From Firmicutes bacterium UBA5449 (lineage in GTDB: Bacteria; Bacillota; SHA-98; UBA4971), in the NCBI GenBank assembly GCA_002424305.1, contig DIQZ01000051.1, forward strand, positions 8,504-72,503: 64,000 bases of DNA. The letters are read 5' to 3'. The notes under the pieces are model-generated. The model was given only the letters and a program-made list of their open reading frames with translations. It searched no databases and was not told the DNA's origin. A program made the position numbers and the translations under genes. Positions 1 through 7,488 of this stretch are shown in pieces. Position 1 is the stretch's first letter; every line of letters begins with the position of its first letter.

Positions 1-916
1 GCAACCTATTTTGAAAGGCTTCCACGTGTAGCCCGAAAATATCAAGTCCGTATGCCTTTCGATAAAGCTCCATGGAGGAAGAATAGCGTGGGTTTACCTC
101 TAGAAACAACACATTTCCTTCATCCGTGACAAGAAAGTCTATGCCATTTACGCCTATGAGACCGCATTTCGCAGTGATAACATTGACCATTCTTCTGACT
201 TTTGCCAGCACCTGCTCTCTTACTGAGCTGGAACTGTTACAGTGTGAAAAGGTCAGTGGCACAATATTCCCGCAGTAGAGAAAAGGTTTGGCTGCAAACT
301 TTTCCAATCCGCAAAGCTGTTCACTTAACCCGAGTATCACAGCATCTGTTCCATTTGCGACAAAAGACACTGACGCCGGTGTAGCTTGACAGAACTCCTG
401 TAACATGTACCCGTCAGGTACAGGGATATCGGGCAAAGCCCGGACTATCCTATTGCCACCGCCTGAGTCATGGGGTTTGCACAACCAATCACCCGGCGGA
501 GGCGAACCCCTCCAAACGTGCAAGGTTTTTGGATAATTGATGTCTACCTTCTGTAACAGGTGATGTAGCCGTTGAAAATCCCTGGCTGCCATGACTGTCT
601 GGGCAGAGTTCCCCAAGAGCTTCTTGTGCTCTGCAAGATGTCTTATGATCTCCGGGTGGTTTTCCACACTCGACGTATAAGCAACAGCTTCATGGCTGAC
701 CCCGGTCGCCTCGAGCTTGTGCAGCGCTTCAATAACTATCTCAGGACTGAAACTTGAGGTCAGGAAGTCACGTCTTAGCGAGTAACTCCTGCCCCATCTC
801 TTCTGATCCATATCGCCGAAATAGTCCAACGTAGTAATGGAATATCCGGCATTACGGCTTAATGCAGCGCATTCTGCCAAGCCTCGAGTGCTAAAACCCA
901 GTATCAGCAGGTTCAC
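1..916 (-). CDS. ATP-grasp protein, COG2232-like (putative tetrahydromethanopterin-biosynthesis ligase), C-terminus cut by window edge
   Basis: The reading frame is open from a GTG at 916 to the left edge (305 codons seen, no stop). A perfect AAGGAGG at 926-932 lies 9 nt before the GTG; an ATG at 923 is in another frame and soon stops. The N-terminus has the Rossmann-like pre-ATP-grasp pattern LGFSTRGLAECA followed by LDYFGDMD, which matches the COG2232 family (OrfY of methylotrophs). The C-terminal part carries the ATP-grasp metal-binding run FLEVNPRYSSSMEL. Family members are ATP-dependent ligases; OrfY is linked genetically to H4MPT cofactor synthesis. The gene is the first downstream of the sigma-54 activator gene and has its own -24/-12 promoter. 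Its exact substrate cannot be read from the sequence. A generic PylC-like ATP-grasp ligase is the alternative. Confidence 0.8.
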   Translation of the reverse strand, partial: MNLLILGFSTRGLAECAALSRNAGYSITTLDYFGDMDQKRWGRSYSLRRDFLTSSFSPEIVIEALHKLEATGVSHEAVAYTSSVENHPEIIRHLAEHKKLLGNSAQTVMAARDFQRLHHLLQKVDINYPKTLHVWRGSPPPGDWLCKPHDSGGGNRIVRALPDIPVPDGYMLQEFCQATPASVSFVANGTDAVILGLSEQLCGLEKFAAKPFLYCGNIVPLTFSHCNSSSSVREQVLAKVRRMVNVITAKCGLIGVNGIDFLVTDEGNVLFLEVNPRYSSSMELYRKAYGLDIFGLHVEAFQNRL

Positions 917-954
917 ATTGCATTTCCTCCTTGTATTCCCCTATTGTCATTATG

Positions 955-971
955 ATGCAAGTTTCGTGCCT
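955..971 (-). promoter_or_regulatory. sigma-54 (-24/-12) promoter of the ATP-grasp gene
   Basis: Read on the minus strand the site is AGGCACGAAACTTGCAT. The GG (970-969) and GC (958-957) doublets are separated by exactly 10 nt, as sigma-54 promoters require, and the flanking CAC and TTGCA also fit the consensus. The predicted start of transcription is near 945, leaving a leader of about 29 nt with the AAGGAGG in it. The neighbouring activator gene supports the call. Confidence 0.85.
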
Positions 972-1076
972 GGAGATTGTAGATGCGTGAGATTTCAGAT
1001 TAGGCCAGCTAGAGTCGTTTCTCCTTGATCATAACGGGAAACACTGAACCACATTCAGCAGGAAGATTCGTGGGAC

Positions 1077-1093
1077 TGTATCGATTTGAAACG
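1077..1093. promoter_or_regulatory. weaker activator half-palindrome, third copy of the upstream dyad
   Basis: TGTATCGATTTGAAACG matches 8 of the 10 fixed positions of the TGTnnCAnnnTGnnACA dyad seen twice at 1174-1207. It lies about 140 bp upstream of the predicted sigma-54 start. It may be a third binding site or chance. Confidence 0.35.
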
Positions 1094-1173
1094 CTCTTGC
1101 TTTCAAGCCCGGGAATGCATTTTCCATATCAAAACAGGGATTTAGTGGGAAACTATAACTGTTATTGAGCAGA

Positions 1174-1207
1174 TGTCCCAACCTGGGACATGTATCATAG
1201 TGCTACG
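1174..1207. promoter_or_regulatory. tandem upstream activator sites for the sigma-54 regulator
   Basis: Two abutting 17-bp dyads fit TGTnnCAnnnTGnnACA. The first, TGTCCCAACCTGGGACA (1174-1190), is perfect, and with its flanking A and T forms a 19-bp palindrome. The second, TGTATCATAGTGCTACG (1191-1207), matches 9 of 10 fixed positions. They start 18 bp after the activator's start-distal end and lie about 240-255 bp upstream of the predicted -24/-12 start site, a usual distance for enhancer-binding proteins. No T-run follows, so a terminator is unlikely. Confidence 0.7.
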
Positions 1208-1225
1208 ATTATCATAACTTTGACT

Positions 1226-3166
1226 CTAGAAGTTCTCTTCGCGCAAGGACGCAAGGTCAATACTGTACTTCTCCAGTTTCCTGTATAGAGTCGTTCTGCC
1301 TACCCCCAACTGCTTGGCAGCAGCGCTCATGTTACCCCCATACAAGGCAAGAGCATTTAAGATCGCATCCCTCTCAACCTCATCGAGGCTTCGTGGATAC
1401 GCGTTCAAGGGACGTGTATCCACAGGGAGAATATGCCCATCGGCCCCTGGATCCGATTGCCTTGCGATTCGAGTAGGAAGGTGCTTGAGGCTCAGAACGC
1501 TTCCTTCTAATAGATGATTCGCTTGCTCCATAACATTTTCCAGTTCTCTGACATTACCCGGCCAACTGTATTTCATAAGCACCGCTTCAACTTCAGGAGT
1601 CATTTCTATTGAATCAAGACCGCGTTGCTTTGCGAAGCGTTGAAGGAAACACGTAGCCAGAATCAAGATATCTTCGCCTCTGTCGCGAAGAGGAGGTATA
1701 ACCACGTTCACAACGCTGAGACGATAATAAAGGTCCAACCTGAAATGGCCTTCTTTGACTAAACGTGCAATATCCTTGTTCGTTGCAGCAATTACCCGTA
1801 TCTGAACGGGAATAGGCGTATGTCCGCCAATCCTGACTACTTGTTTGTCTTGTAACACCCTCAACAGGCTACTCTGAGTCTCTAAGGGAATATCACCTAT
1901 TTCATCCAAGAACAGTGTGCCCCCGCTGGCAAGTTCGAACTTTCCCGGCCTCCCGCCCCTCCTTGCCCCGGTGAAAGCACCTTCCTCATATCCGAAAAGT
2001 TCACTTTCAACTAAGTCTCTGGGCAACGCTGCGCTGTTTACAGCCACGAACGGGCCGTTCCTGCGCGGACTGGCATTATGGATAGCCTGAGCAAAAAGCT
2101 CTTTACCTGTCCCGCTTTCACCTACCAGAAGGACTGTGGAGTCTGATCTGGCAACCCGGCGGGCCATGTCAATTTTTTCAAGGAATTTCGGATCTTCCCC
2201 GATAAGGTCGGAAAACGTAAACCTGGCCTGTGCTCCTACCATTCGTGTAACAAGGCGCTGCACTGACTTCATCTCTCTAAATGTTAGAACAATCCCGAAA
2301 ACCCGGCCTTGTTGAGAGCAAATTGCCCTACTGGTAACAGTCACATGCACCCTGCGATTATTCAAGGTCACAGCAAGTTCCCGGTCATTGAAACCTTCTC
2401 TACCGGTCTTAATAGCCTGTAGCAGAGGAAGTGATTCCCGAAATATCTCATCTGCTCGCTGGCCAATGCAAGCCATAGGCTTGAGCCCGAAAATCCTTCC
2501 TGCTACGTGATTCATGTGAGTAATAATACCATCATTGTTTATGGCGACCAGTCCGTCTGACATAGCTTGAACTACTGAATAAAGCTGCTCAGTTGTGCGT
2601 TCTAACTCGAGTTGATTTTCGATGGCTGCTGCGGCTGCCGCAACCATGCCAAGAGTATGGGGATGAGAGGCGTCTTTGGAGCCGACAACCCCAAGAATAC
2701 CGAAAAAAGCCCCCTCAGGACTTGAGATAGGGGCTGCAGCTCCGGCTAAATCATGATATGCCTTCAGGTAGTGTTCATCACCTATGACCTGACAAGGCTT
2801 TCTCTCACTAAGCACAAGGCTGATGGCATTGGTGCCATGCTGTTCTTCACTCCATAAAGTCCCTACTTCAAGAGGTACACAAGAAAGTTGTGAGAGCCTG
2901 GACTCCCCGGTGACTGAAATCAAATAACCTTCAGAATCACCTAAGAATACCTGCCGATTAGCTGACACAAAAGAAGCGATTCTTTCCATAAAAGGGTGGG
3001 CTACTCTCGCCATTGAAAGAGAAGGTTTTAGATGACTTTCCAACTCCTTACCGACAAGCTTCACTGAAGTAGGCTCCTGATCTGAATTCATACCTCGATT
3101 GCAACAGCGATCCCAGGATGCTGCAACTATTGAATTCATGGTATTCTTTCGTGTAACCCTGTCCAT
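1226..3166 (-). CDS. sigma-54-dependent transcriptional activator, AcoR type (GAF-PAS-AAA-Fis)
   Basis: This 646-residue protein has the full layout of an enhancer-binding protein. An N-terminal AcoR-like GAF region (about 15-190) contains ASWDRC and the HGTNA run. A PAS domain follows (about 195-300). The AAA+ motor (about 320-550) has Walker A GESGTGKE at 349-356, the sigma-54 contact loop GAFTGA at 396-401 and Walker B GGTLFLDEIGD at 415-425. A Fis-type helix-turn-helix lies at about 611-635 (AAAKQLGVGRTTLYRKL). The ATG start lies 5 nt after the stop of the beta-RFAP synthase gene, so the two are cotranscribed. The likely target is the sigma-54 promoter of the following ATP-grasp gene, through the dyads at 1174-1207. 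The ligand sensed by GAF/PAS is unknown. All catalytic and contact motifs are intact. Confidence 0.95.
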   Translation of the reverse strand: MDRVTRKNTMNSIVAASWDRCCNRGMNSDQEPTSVKLVGKELESHLKPSLSMARVAHPFMERIASFVSANRQVFLGDSEGYLISVTGESRLSQLSCVPLEVGTLWSEEQHGTNAISLVLSERKPCQVIGDEHYLKAYHDLAGAAAPISSPEGAFFGILGVVGSKDASHPHTLGMVAAAAAAIENQLELERTTEQLYSVVQAMSDGLVAINNDGIITHMNHVAGRIFGLKPMACIGQRADEIFRESLPLLQAIKTGREGFNDRELAVTLNNRRVHVTVTSRAICSQQGRVFGIVLTFREMKSVQRLVTRMVGAQARFTFSDLIGEDPKFLEKIDMARRVARSDSTVLLVGESGTGKELFAQAIHNASPRRNGPFVAVNSAALPRDLVESELFGYEEGAFTGARRGGRPGKFELASGGTLFLDEIGDIPLETQSSLLRVLQDKQVVRIGGHTPIPVQIRVIAATNKDIARLVKEGHFRLDLYYRLSVVNVVIPPLRDRGEDILILATCFLQRFAKQRGLDSIEMTPEVEAVLMKYSWPGNVRELENVMEQANHLLEGSVLSLKHLPTRIARQSDPGADGHILPVDTRPLNAYPRSLDEVERDAILNALALYGGNMSAAAKQLGVGRTTLYRKLEKYSIDLASLREENF

Positions 3167-3171
3167 TTTCC

Positions 3172-4149
3172 TCAGTCTTCCCCTTCCGACTCTACGCAGA
3201 CTCCTTGATTACATGCCCTGAGACAACGAACTTGAGCTCGAGCACCTGACTCCTCCAGGTACTTATGAAGATGTGCTTCGATGTTCCAGGCGGCTTTCTC
3301 CCCTTCCACTATCCCATAGACCGTTGGCCCCCACGAACTCTGCCCTGCTCCGGTAGCACCGGAATTCAGAAGCAGTCGAACGATTCCCTCTGCGGACGGA
3401 TGACTGTACAATCCCCCTTGCACAGAGGCGAATTGCTTGCCGATAGTCCACTGGATCTCTGTCAACGCTTGCCCAAAAGATTCAACGTTCTTCTCCAGAA
3501 GCGCCGGGAGGAGCTGCATGACAAGAAGTCTGCAAATCAGCCCCACGTCCTCAGGAGGTATGGGAGGTAAAATCTCTAAAGATATGTTTTTCCGTTTTGC
3601 CCTAAATTCAGTGGCGGTTTCGGGTGTGACAACAATGAAGTACCAATCCTCAGGAAACGGATGTCTGAATATGATGGGAGGTGTGCAGAACTCAGCGTCA
3701 GGCCTGTCAAATGTTCTCGGTATTCCGCTGGCAACGACAAAGCCCCCGTATTTGAAGATTCCTAAACATGCGTCGGTCCTATACCCTCGTAAGGCGATAT
3801 CGGCTATATCTTCAATCGTATAGTCAATACTGTAAAGGCTTGCGAGAGCTGTTCCCACCGCCAGTCTCAGTTGGACGGATGAGCCGAGGCCGACGTGAAC
3901 CGGAATCGCCTCGTCAATCTGTAGCCGCGCTCCACCTCTTATACCGATCCTTATGAGAAAATCTCGGGCAATAGCCTTGACTCTCCTGCTATCATAGCCT
4001 TGGACAGTTAATTCATCGGCCTCTTCAGCCAATATGACAATCTTCGGACCTTTAAGGGCCACCCCTATACCCCCATACATGCGCCCCAGAGAACCATTGA
4101 GGTCAAGCTGTCCTAAGTGCAAGCGGGATGGGGATTCGACCCTTAACAT
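3172..4149 (-). CDS. beta-ribofuranosylaminobenzene 5'-phosphate synthase-like protein (GHMP superfamily, COG1907)
   Basis: The 325-residue product fits beta-RFAP synthase, the enzyme that joins p-aminobenzoate and PRPP with decarboxylation, the first committed step of tetrahydromethanopterin synthesis. Diagnostic stretches are SPSRLHLGQLDLNG at the N-terminus, the GHMP loop PVHVGLGSSVQL near residues 80-95, and TGAGQSSWGPTVYG near the C-terminus. ATG at 4149 is chosen because GGTGA lies 5 nt upstream; a TTG at 4176 in frame has no ribosome binding site. A Cys-containing tail (CLRACNQGVC) ends the protein. It is the first gene of an operon with the sigma-54 activator. Family members are known from methanogens and H4MPT-using bacteria; another aminobenzoate-phosphoribosyl product or a sugar-kinase role is the alternative. 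Confidence 0.8.
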   Translation of the reverse strand: MLRVESPSRLHLGQLDLNGSLGRMYGGIGVALKGPKIVILAEEADELTVQGYDSRRVKAIARDFLIRIGIRGGARLQIDEAIPVHVGLGSSVQLRLAVGTALASLYSIDYTIEDIADIALRGYRTDACLGIFKYGGFVVASGIPRTFDRPDAEFCTPPIIFRHPFPEDWYFIVVTPETATEFRAKRKNISLEILPPIPPEDVGLICRLLVMQLLPALLEKNVESFGQALTEIQWTIGKQFASVQGGLYSHPSAEGIVRLLLNSGATGAGQSSWGPTVYGIVEGEKAAWNIEAHLHKYLEESGARAQVRCLRACNQGVCVESEGED

Positions 4150-4292
4150 CCAAGTCACCAGCCTTCCATAGTGCAAAACTGACGCCTTACATCTATCCTA
4201 TAACTCTGACATCAAGGCATGACACGATCAACCTAATTCTTACATAATCGGCATAGGTTGTAAAGCTTCAGGGAAACACGATGTTCTCATGC

Positions 4293-4321
4293 TTGACGTA
4301 AAAAAACTTGTGTGCTATTCT
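4293..4321 (+). promoter_or_regulatory. sigma-A promoter of tRNA-His
   Basis: TTGACG (4293-4298), a 17-nt spacer and TATTCT (4316-4321) form a good vegetative promoter about 50 nt before the tRNA, on the strand opposite to the neighbouring protein genes. Confidence 0.65.
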
Positions 4322-4370
4322 GTAGATACGCTAATTATGTAGTTTGAACCAAATAATTGTTTGTTCATGT

Positions 4371-4447
4371 GGTAGATGTAGCTCAATGGTGAGAGCGCTG
4401 GACTGTGGCTCCAGAGGTTGCGGGTTCGAGCCCCGTCATCTACCCCA
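4371..4447 (+). tRNA. tRNA-His (anticodon GTG)
   Basis: A complete cloverleaf can be drawn. The acceptor stem GTAGATG pairs with CATCTAC, with the extra G(-1) opposite discriminator C that marks tRNA-His. The D arm is GCTC/GAGC. The anticodon arm CTGGA/TCCAG encloses CTGTGGC with anticodon GTG, and the T arm is GCGGG-TTCGAGC-CCCGT. The CCA end is encoded. A run of T follows and may end transcription. Confidence 0.97.
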
Positions 4448-4503
4448 TTTTTATGCCAATATGGAACAGCAAGCAAACACATCACGCTTCAAATAATCCT
4501 CAA

Positions 4504-5874
4504 TCAATGCGCCTCAGGAACCTTTTCTGTAGATCTGAAGAAACAATAGAACATTGAAGTGCTTATCAAGTAACAAACTGCAGTCATTGAAAATGCCAGA
4601 GGAAAACCACCCTTGACCTGCAGAATACCGCTGATCAACGGTGCAAGCCCACCCCTGACCAAGCTGTCAAGTACCCCCCTGACACTGTGCAAAGTCGCAC
4701 GTTGCTCTTCCCTCACCTGTTCAAGGAAGAAGGTTGTCTCCACAGGCCCACACATGTTCATAAAGGCGTGACGGAAGTAGTATGAGGCCACAACTGCCGG
4801 GAGATTCAACGAATGAGCAAGGGTAAGAAGGAACGGTATGGACGCAAGTCGAGTGACTGCTATTAGCTTCACTTTTCCAAACCTCTTAGCTAAGAGAGGC
4901 GCAGCTAACGTCACAACGCCGCTGACAATTCCTGAAAACGCGAAAATAGCGCCGATAGGTGCAGTGGACAGATTGAATCTCAAACTAAAGAATAACTGAA
5001 AAAACGGAACCATTGCGCCTGCACCCAAAGCAGTCACTATGGTCGGCAAAAGGACCTTTGCAAAGACAAAGATATCTTCCTTATCCTGGGGCAACGCCAT
5101 GATAAGAGACGAATACGAAGCCTGCCTCGATGCACCTCTACGCTCCTCCTTCAACAGAGTGAGCGGAACTATCGATATTACAATGAATAATACAGACATG
5201 AAAAGAGCGACTCGAAGAGGCAAGATATCTTTAGGCGACACGGACACAATCCTACCGACAACTTGTGGAACCAGGCCTCCCATGATGCTCCCCAAGAAAG
5301 CAGAACCCATTTGCAGAGCAGAGTTTACTGAAAAGAGAAAGACCCTGTCATTGTCGTCGCTGTAGCGCATCAGGAGCGGAACTCCCACAGCCCAAATAAA
5401 AGTAGCGCCTATCCCGTCAAGAAGACGAAAGATCAAAAGCAACATCTTGGAATTCACTAACGGGATTCCAAGGAGTCCGACAATACTTAAGATTCTACCG
5501 ATAATAGCAGGCTTCTTGTACCCTGCTCGGTTTACGGCAAAAGACGCAGGTAGCGCAAACAACAGCATCGCGAGAGAAGGTATTCCGTTCAAATATCCAA
5601 TAAAGTCCTGATGATACCCTAATTCATAGACGTAGAGATTGAAAGCCACCTGAAAAATGGAACGGGCAATGGCTGCCGTAAAGCCACATAAGAGATAGTG
5701 CTTAGCATTGGGGTGAAATTCCCTGACCCCTCTGAGATACCTATGCACCAGAGATTCGCTACGTAAGATTGCTTCATGAGATACAGGTTTACCTTTCATA
5801 TCAAATGAGTATTCTACTTTTAAGCTGGGTTTCCCTTCAGATCCCCCATTCTGAACATAATCCTGCCAATCCAA
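4504..5874 (-). CDS. MFS transporter
   Basis: The product (456 residues from the TTG at 5874) is a hydrophobic protein with about 12 membrane segments and the loop patterns of the major facilitator superfamily, for example the cytoplasmic NRAGYKKPAIIGR between helices 2 and 3. It resembles uncharacterised drug/solute carriers and gives no clue to the substrate. The N-terminal 45 residues are hydrophilic. The start is uncertain: the TTG has no clear ribosome binding site, and an ATG at 5799 lacks one as well. The gene stands alone between tRNA-His and the uracil permease, with a hairpin at 5897-5920 separating it from the latter. Confidence 0.8.
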   Translation of the reverse strand: MDWQDYVQNGGSEGKPSLKVEYSFDMKGKPVSHEAILRSESLVHRYLRGVREFHPNAKHYLLCGFTAAIARSIFQVAFNLYVYELGYHQDFIGYLNGIPSLAMLLFALPASFAVNRAGYKKPAIIGRILSIVGLLGIPLVNSKMLLLIFRLLDGIGATFIWAVGVPLLMRYSDDNDRVFLFSVNSALQMGSAFLGSIMGGLVPQVVGRIVSVSPKDILPLRVALFMSVLFIVISIVPLTLLKEERRGASRQASYSSLIMALPQDKEDIFVFAKVLLPTIVTALGAGAMVPFFQLFFSLRFNLSTAPIGAIFAFSGIVSGVVTLAAPLLAKRFGKVKLIAVTRLASIPFLLTLAHSLNLPAVVASYYFRHAFMNMCGPVETTFFLEQVREEQRATLHSVRGVLDSLVRGGLAPLISGILQVKGGFPLAFSMTAVCYLISTSMFYCFFRSTEKVPEAH

Positions 5875-5896
5875 GTCAATTCCATTAATGGAAGGA

Positions 5897-5920
5897 AGGG
5901 AGCCTTATTGCCGGCTCCCT
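5897..5920 (-). terminator. hairpin between uracil permease and MFS genes
   Basis: AGGGAGCC and GGCTCCCT form a perfect 8-bp stem with an 8-nt loop, 58 nt past the permease stop. The following minus-strand sequence is pyrimidine-rich (TTCCTTCC) rather than a clean T-run, so termination may be modest. Confidence 0.5.
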
Positions 5921-5978
5921 GTCAGTCAGATAATATTCTATGAAGGCAAAAGCAAATCAGGAAGAAGAAAGAGTGTGT

Positions 5979-7217
5979 TTACGACTGGGTTTTCGGAAGA
6001 ATCTGGTTGAGAATTATACCGAGTATGGCTGCAAGGCCCATACCGCCAAGCTGGGCGTTGCCCCATAGTGTGATAATTGCACCGCCGATACCGACAACCA
6101 AAATGACACTTGCAACAAGTAAGTTTCTGGAATCCTTCAGGTCGACTTGGTTCTCCACCATAGTCCTTACGCCAATAGCTGCGATCATACCGAAAAGCAC
6201 AATGGAGATTCCTCCAATAACCGGAGCAGGAATAGTTCTGATAATCGCGCCAAGTTTTCCCACAAATGCCATAATTACGGCTATCACTGCAGCTATCCTC
6301 ATTACCTCAGGTTTCCACACTTTTGTCAGAGCTAATACACCGGTATTTTCGGAATAGGTAGTGTTGGCAGGTCCGCCAAGCAAACCTGCAAGTGATGTGG
6401 CAAAGCCGTCTCCGAAGAGGGTTCTTGTCAGGCCCGGGTCTTCTATGAAGTCATCTTCAACTGTTGCGCCTACTGCCAGAATATCCCCTACGTGTTCCAC
6501 CATGCTAGCAAAGGCTGCGGGAGCTATAAGCCCGATAGCGGCTGCATCAAAAACCGGCAATGTAAATTGAGGTATTCGTATCCACGCTGCTTGCACCACC
6601 GGAGTCGTATCCACTATGCCTGCAAACAGACACATGATATAACCAACAACAATCCCGGAGATAACCGGTAGTAGCCTGAGGAAGCCTTTGACATACAGAC
6701 TGACAAAAGCAACTGTGGCAAGAACGATGAGCGCTATCGGCCAGTTCTGACTGGCGCTCTCGATAGCAACCGGGGCAAGGTTTAACCCTATGACCATAAT
6801 AATCGGTCCCGTGACCACAGGTGGGAGTATCCGTTGCATAAACTCAGTACCAAGAAAATGAATAAGAATTCCGAAAACAAGGTAAAGCAAGCCGGCTACA
6901 ATGATTCCGCCCTGAGCTGCGGGAATTCCCATGTCTGTAACTACCATGGCCACCGGCGCAATAAACGCGAATGACGATCCTAAAAATACCGGAACTCTTC
7001 CTTTAGTAACCAAATGAAACCATAGAGTGCCGATTCCTGCTGTGAACAAAGCTACATTTACATCAAGGCCGGTTAGGAGCGGAACAAGAATTGTAGCACC
7101 AAACATTGTAAACGCATGCTGGAGACCGAGTACGAGTAATTGGTATGTAGGCAGATAATCTCCAGGCCTAATCGGCCCCACAACCCTGCCCTTAACCGTC
7201 CCTTTACTACTAGCCAA
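5979..7217 (-). CDS. uraA: uracil permease, NCS2 family
   Basis: The 412-residue membrane protein belongs to the nucleobase/cation symporter-2 family. The N-terminal pattern GLQHAFTMFGATILVPLLTG and the following LGSSFAFIAP are those of UraA/PyrP uracil permeases rather than the xanthine branch; GLLGGPANTTYSENTGVLALT is the conserved helix-8/10 region. It imports uracil (proton-coupled in characterised members) for pyrimidine salvage. Start: TTG at 7217 with AGGGGG 7 nt upstream. The leader can form two hairpins (7241-7305), so RNA-level control is possible. Close relatives that move other nucleobases cannot be ruled out. Confidence 0.88.
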   Translation of the reverse strand: MASSKGTVKGRVVGPIRPGDYLPTYQLLVLGLQHAFTMFGATILVPLLTGLDVNVALFTAGIGTLWFHLVTKGRVPVFLGSSFAFIAPVAMVVTDMGIPAAQGGIIVAGLLYLVFGILIHFLGTEFMQRILPPVVTGPIIMVIGLNLAPVAIESASQNWPIALIVLATVAFVSLYVKGFLRLLPVISGIVVGYIMCLFAGIVDTTPVVQAAWIRIPQFTLPVFDAAAIGLIAPAAFASMVEHVGDILAVGATVEDDFIEDPGLTRTLFGDGFATSLAGLLGGPANTTYSENTGVLALTKVWKPEVMRIAAVIAVIMAFVGKLGAIIRTIPAPVIGGISIVLFGMIAAIGVRTMVENQVDLKDSRNLLVASVILVVGIGGAIITLWGNAQLGGMGLAAILGIILNQILPKTQS

Positions 7218-7240
7218 CGTTTTTCCCCCTTTCGTGCTCT

Positions 7241-7305
7241 TTCGCTAGCTCAACGACGAGCAGTTAGCGAACGGATGCACGCTGCGGTCCGTCTTCTTTA
7301 GGACC
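7241..7305 (-). promoter_or_regulatory. structured leader of the uracil permease gene
   Basis: The leader contains two inverted repeats just before the ribosome binding site: GGTCC/GGACC with a 10-nt loop (7286-7305), and TTCGCTA/TAGCGAA (7241-7271) with an inner GCTC/GAGC stem. I do not recognise a known riboswitch or a clear PyrR-binding loop. The remainder of the 270-bp gap back to lpdA (7306-7488) shows nothing else that I can name. Confidence 0.35.
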
Positions 7306-7488
7306 TCTGCAAAATTGAATGGTACCTCACTTAGTGCATAAGCTGCAATAACGATTCTACAACTAACATAAGATGGATTCAAGGGTAACATGTTCTCATA
7401 TTGTCAGATAGATTGCAGATTGCTTCTATATAGAATTAATCCATTTTTGGGGGGCATTCTTACCTACGTAATAAGGTAGCACATCACA

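Noticed and set aside
1173..1191. Palindrome as a terminator of the sigma-54 activator gene
   Set aside because: There is no T-run on the minus strand, the loop is only 3 nt, and a second matching dyad abuts it, which fits protein binding better.
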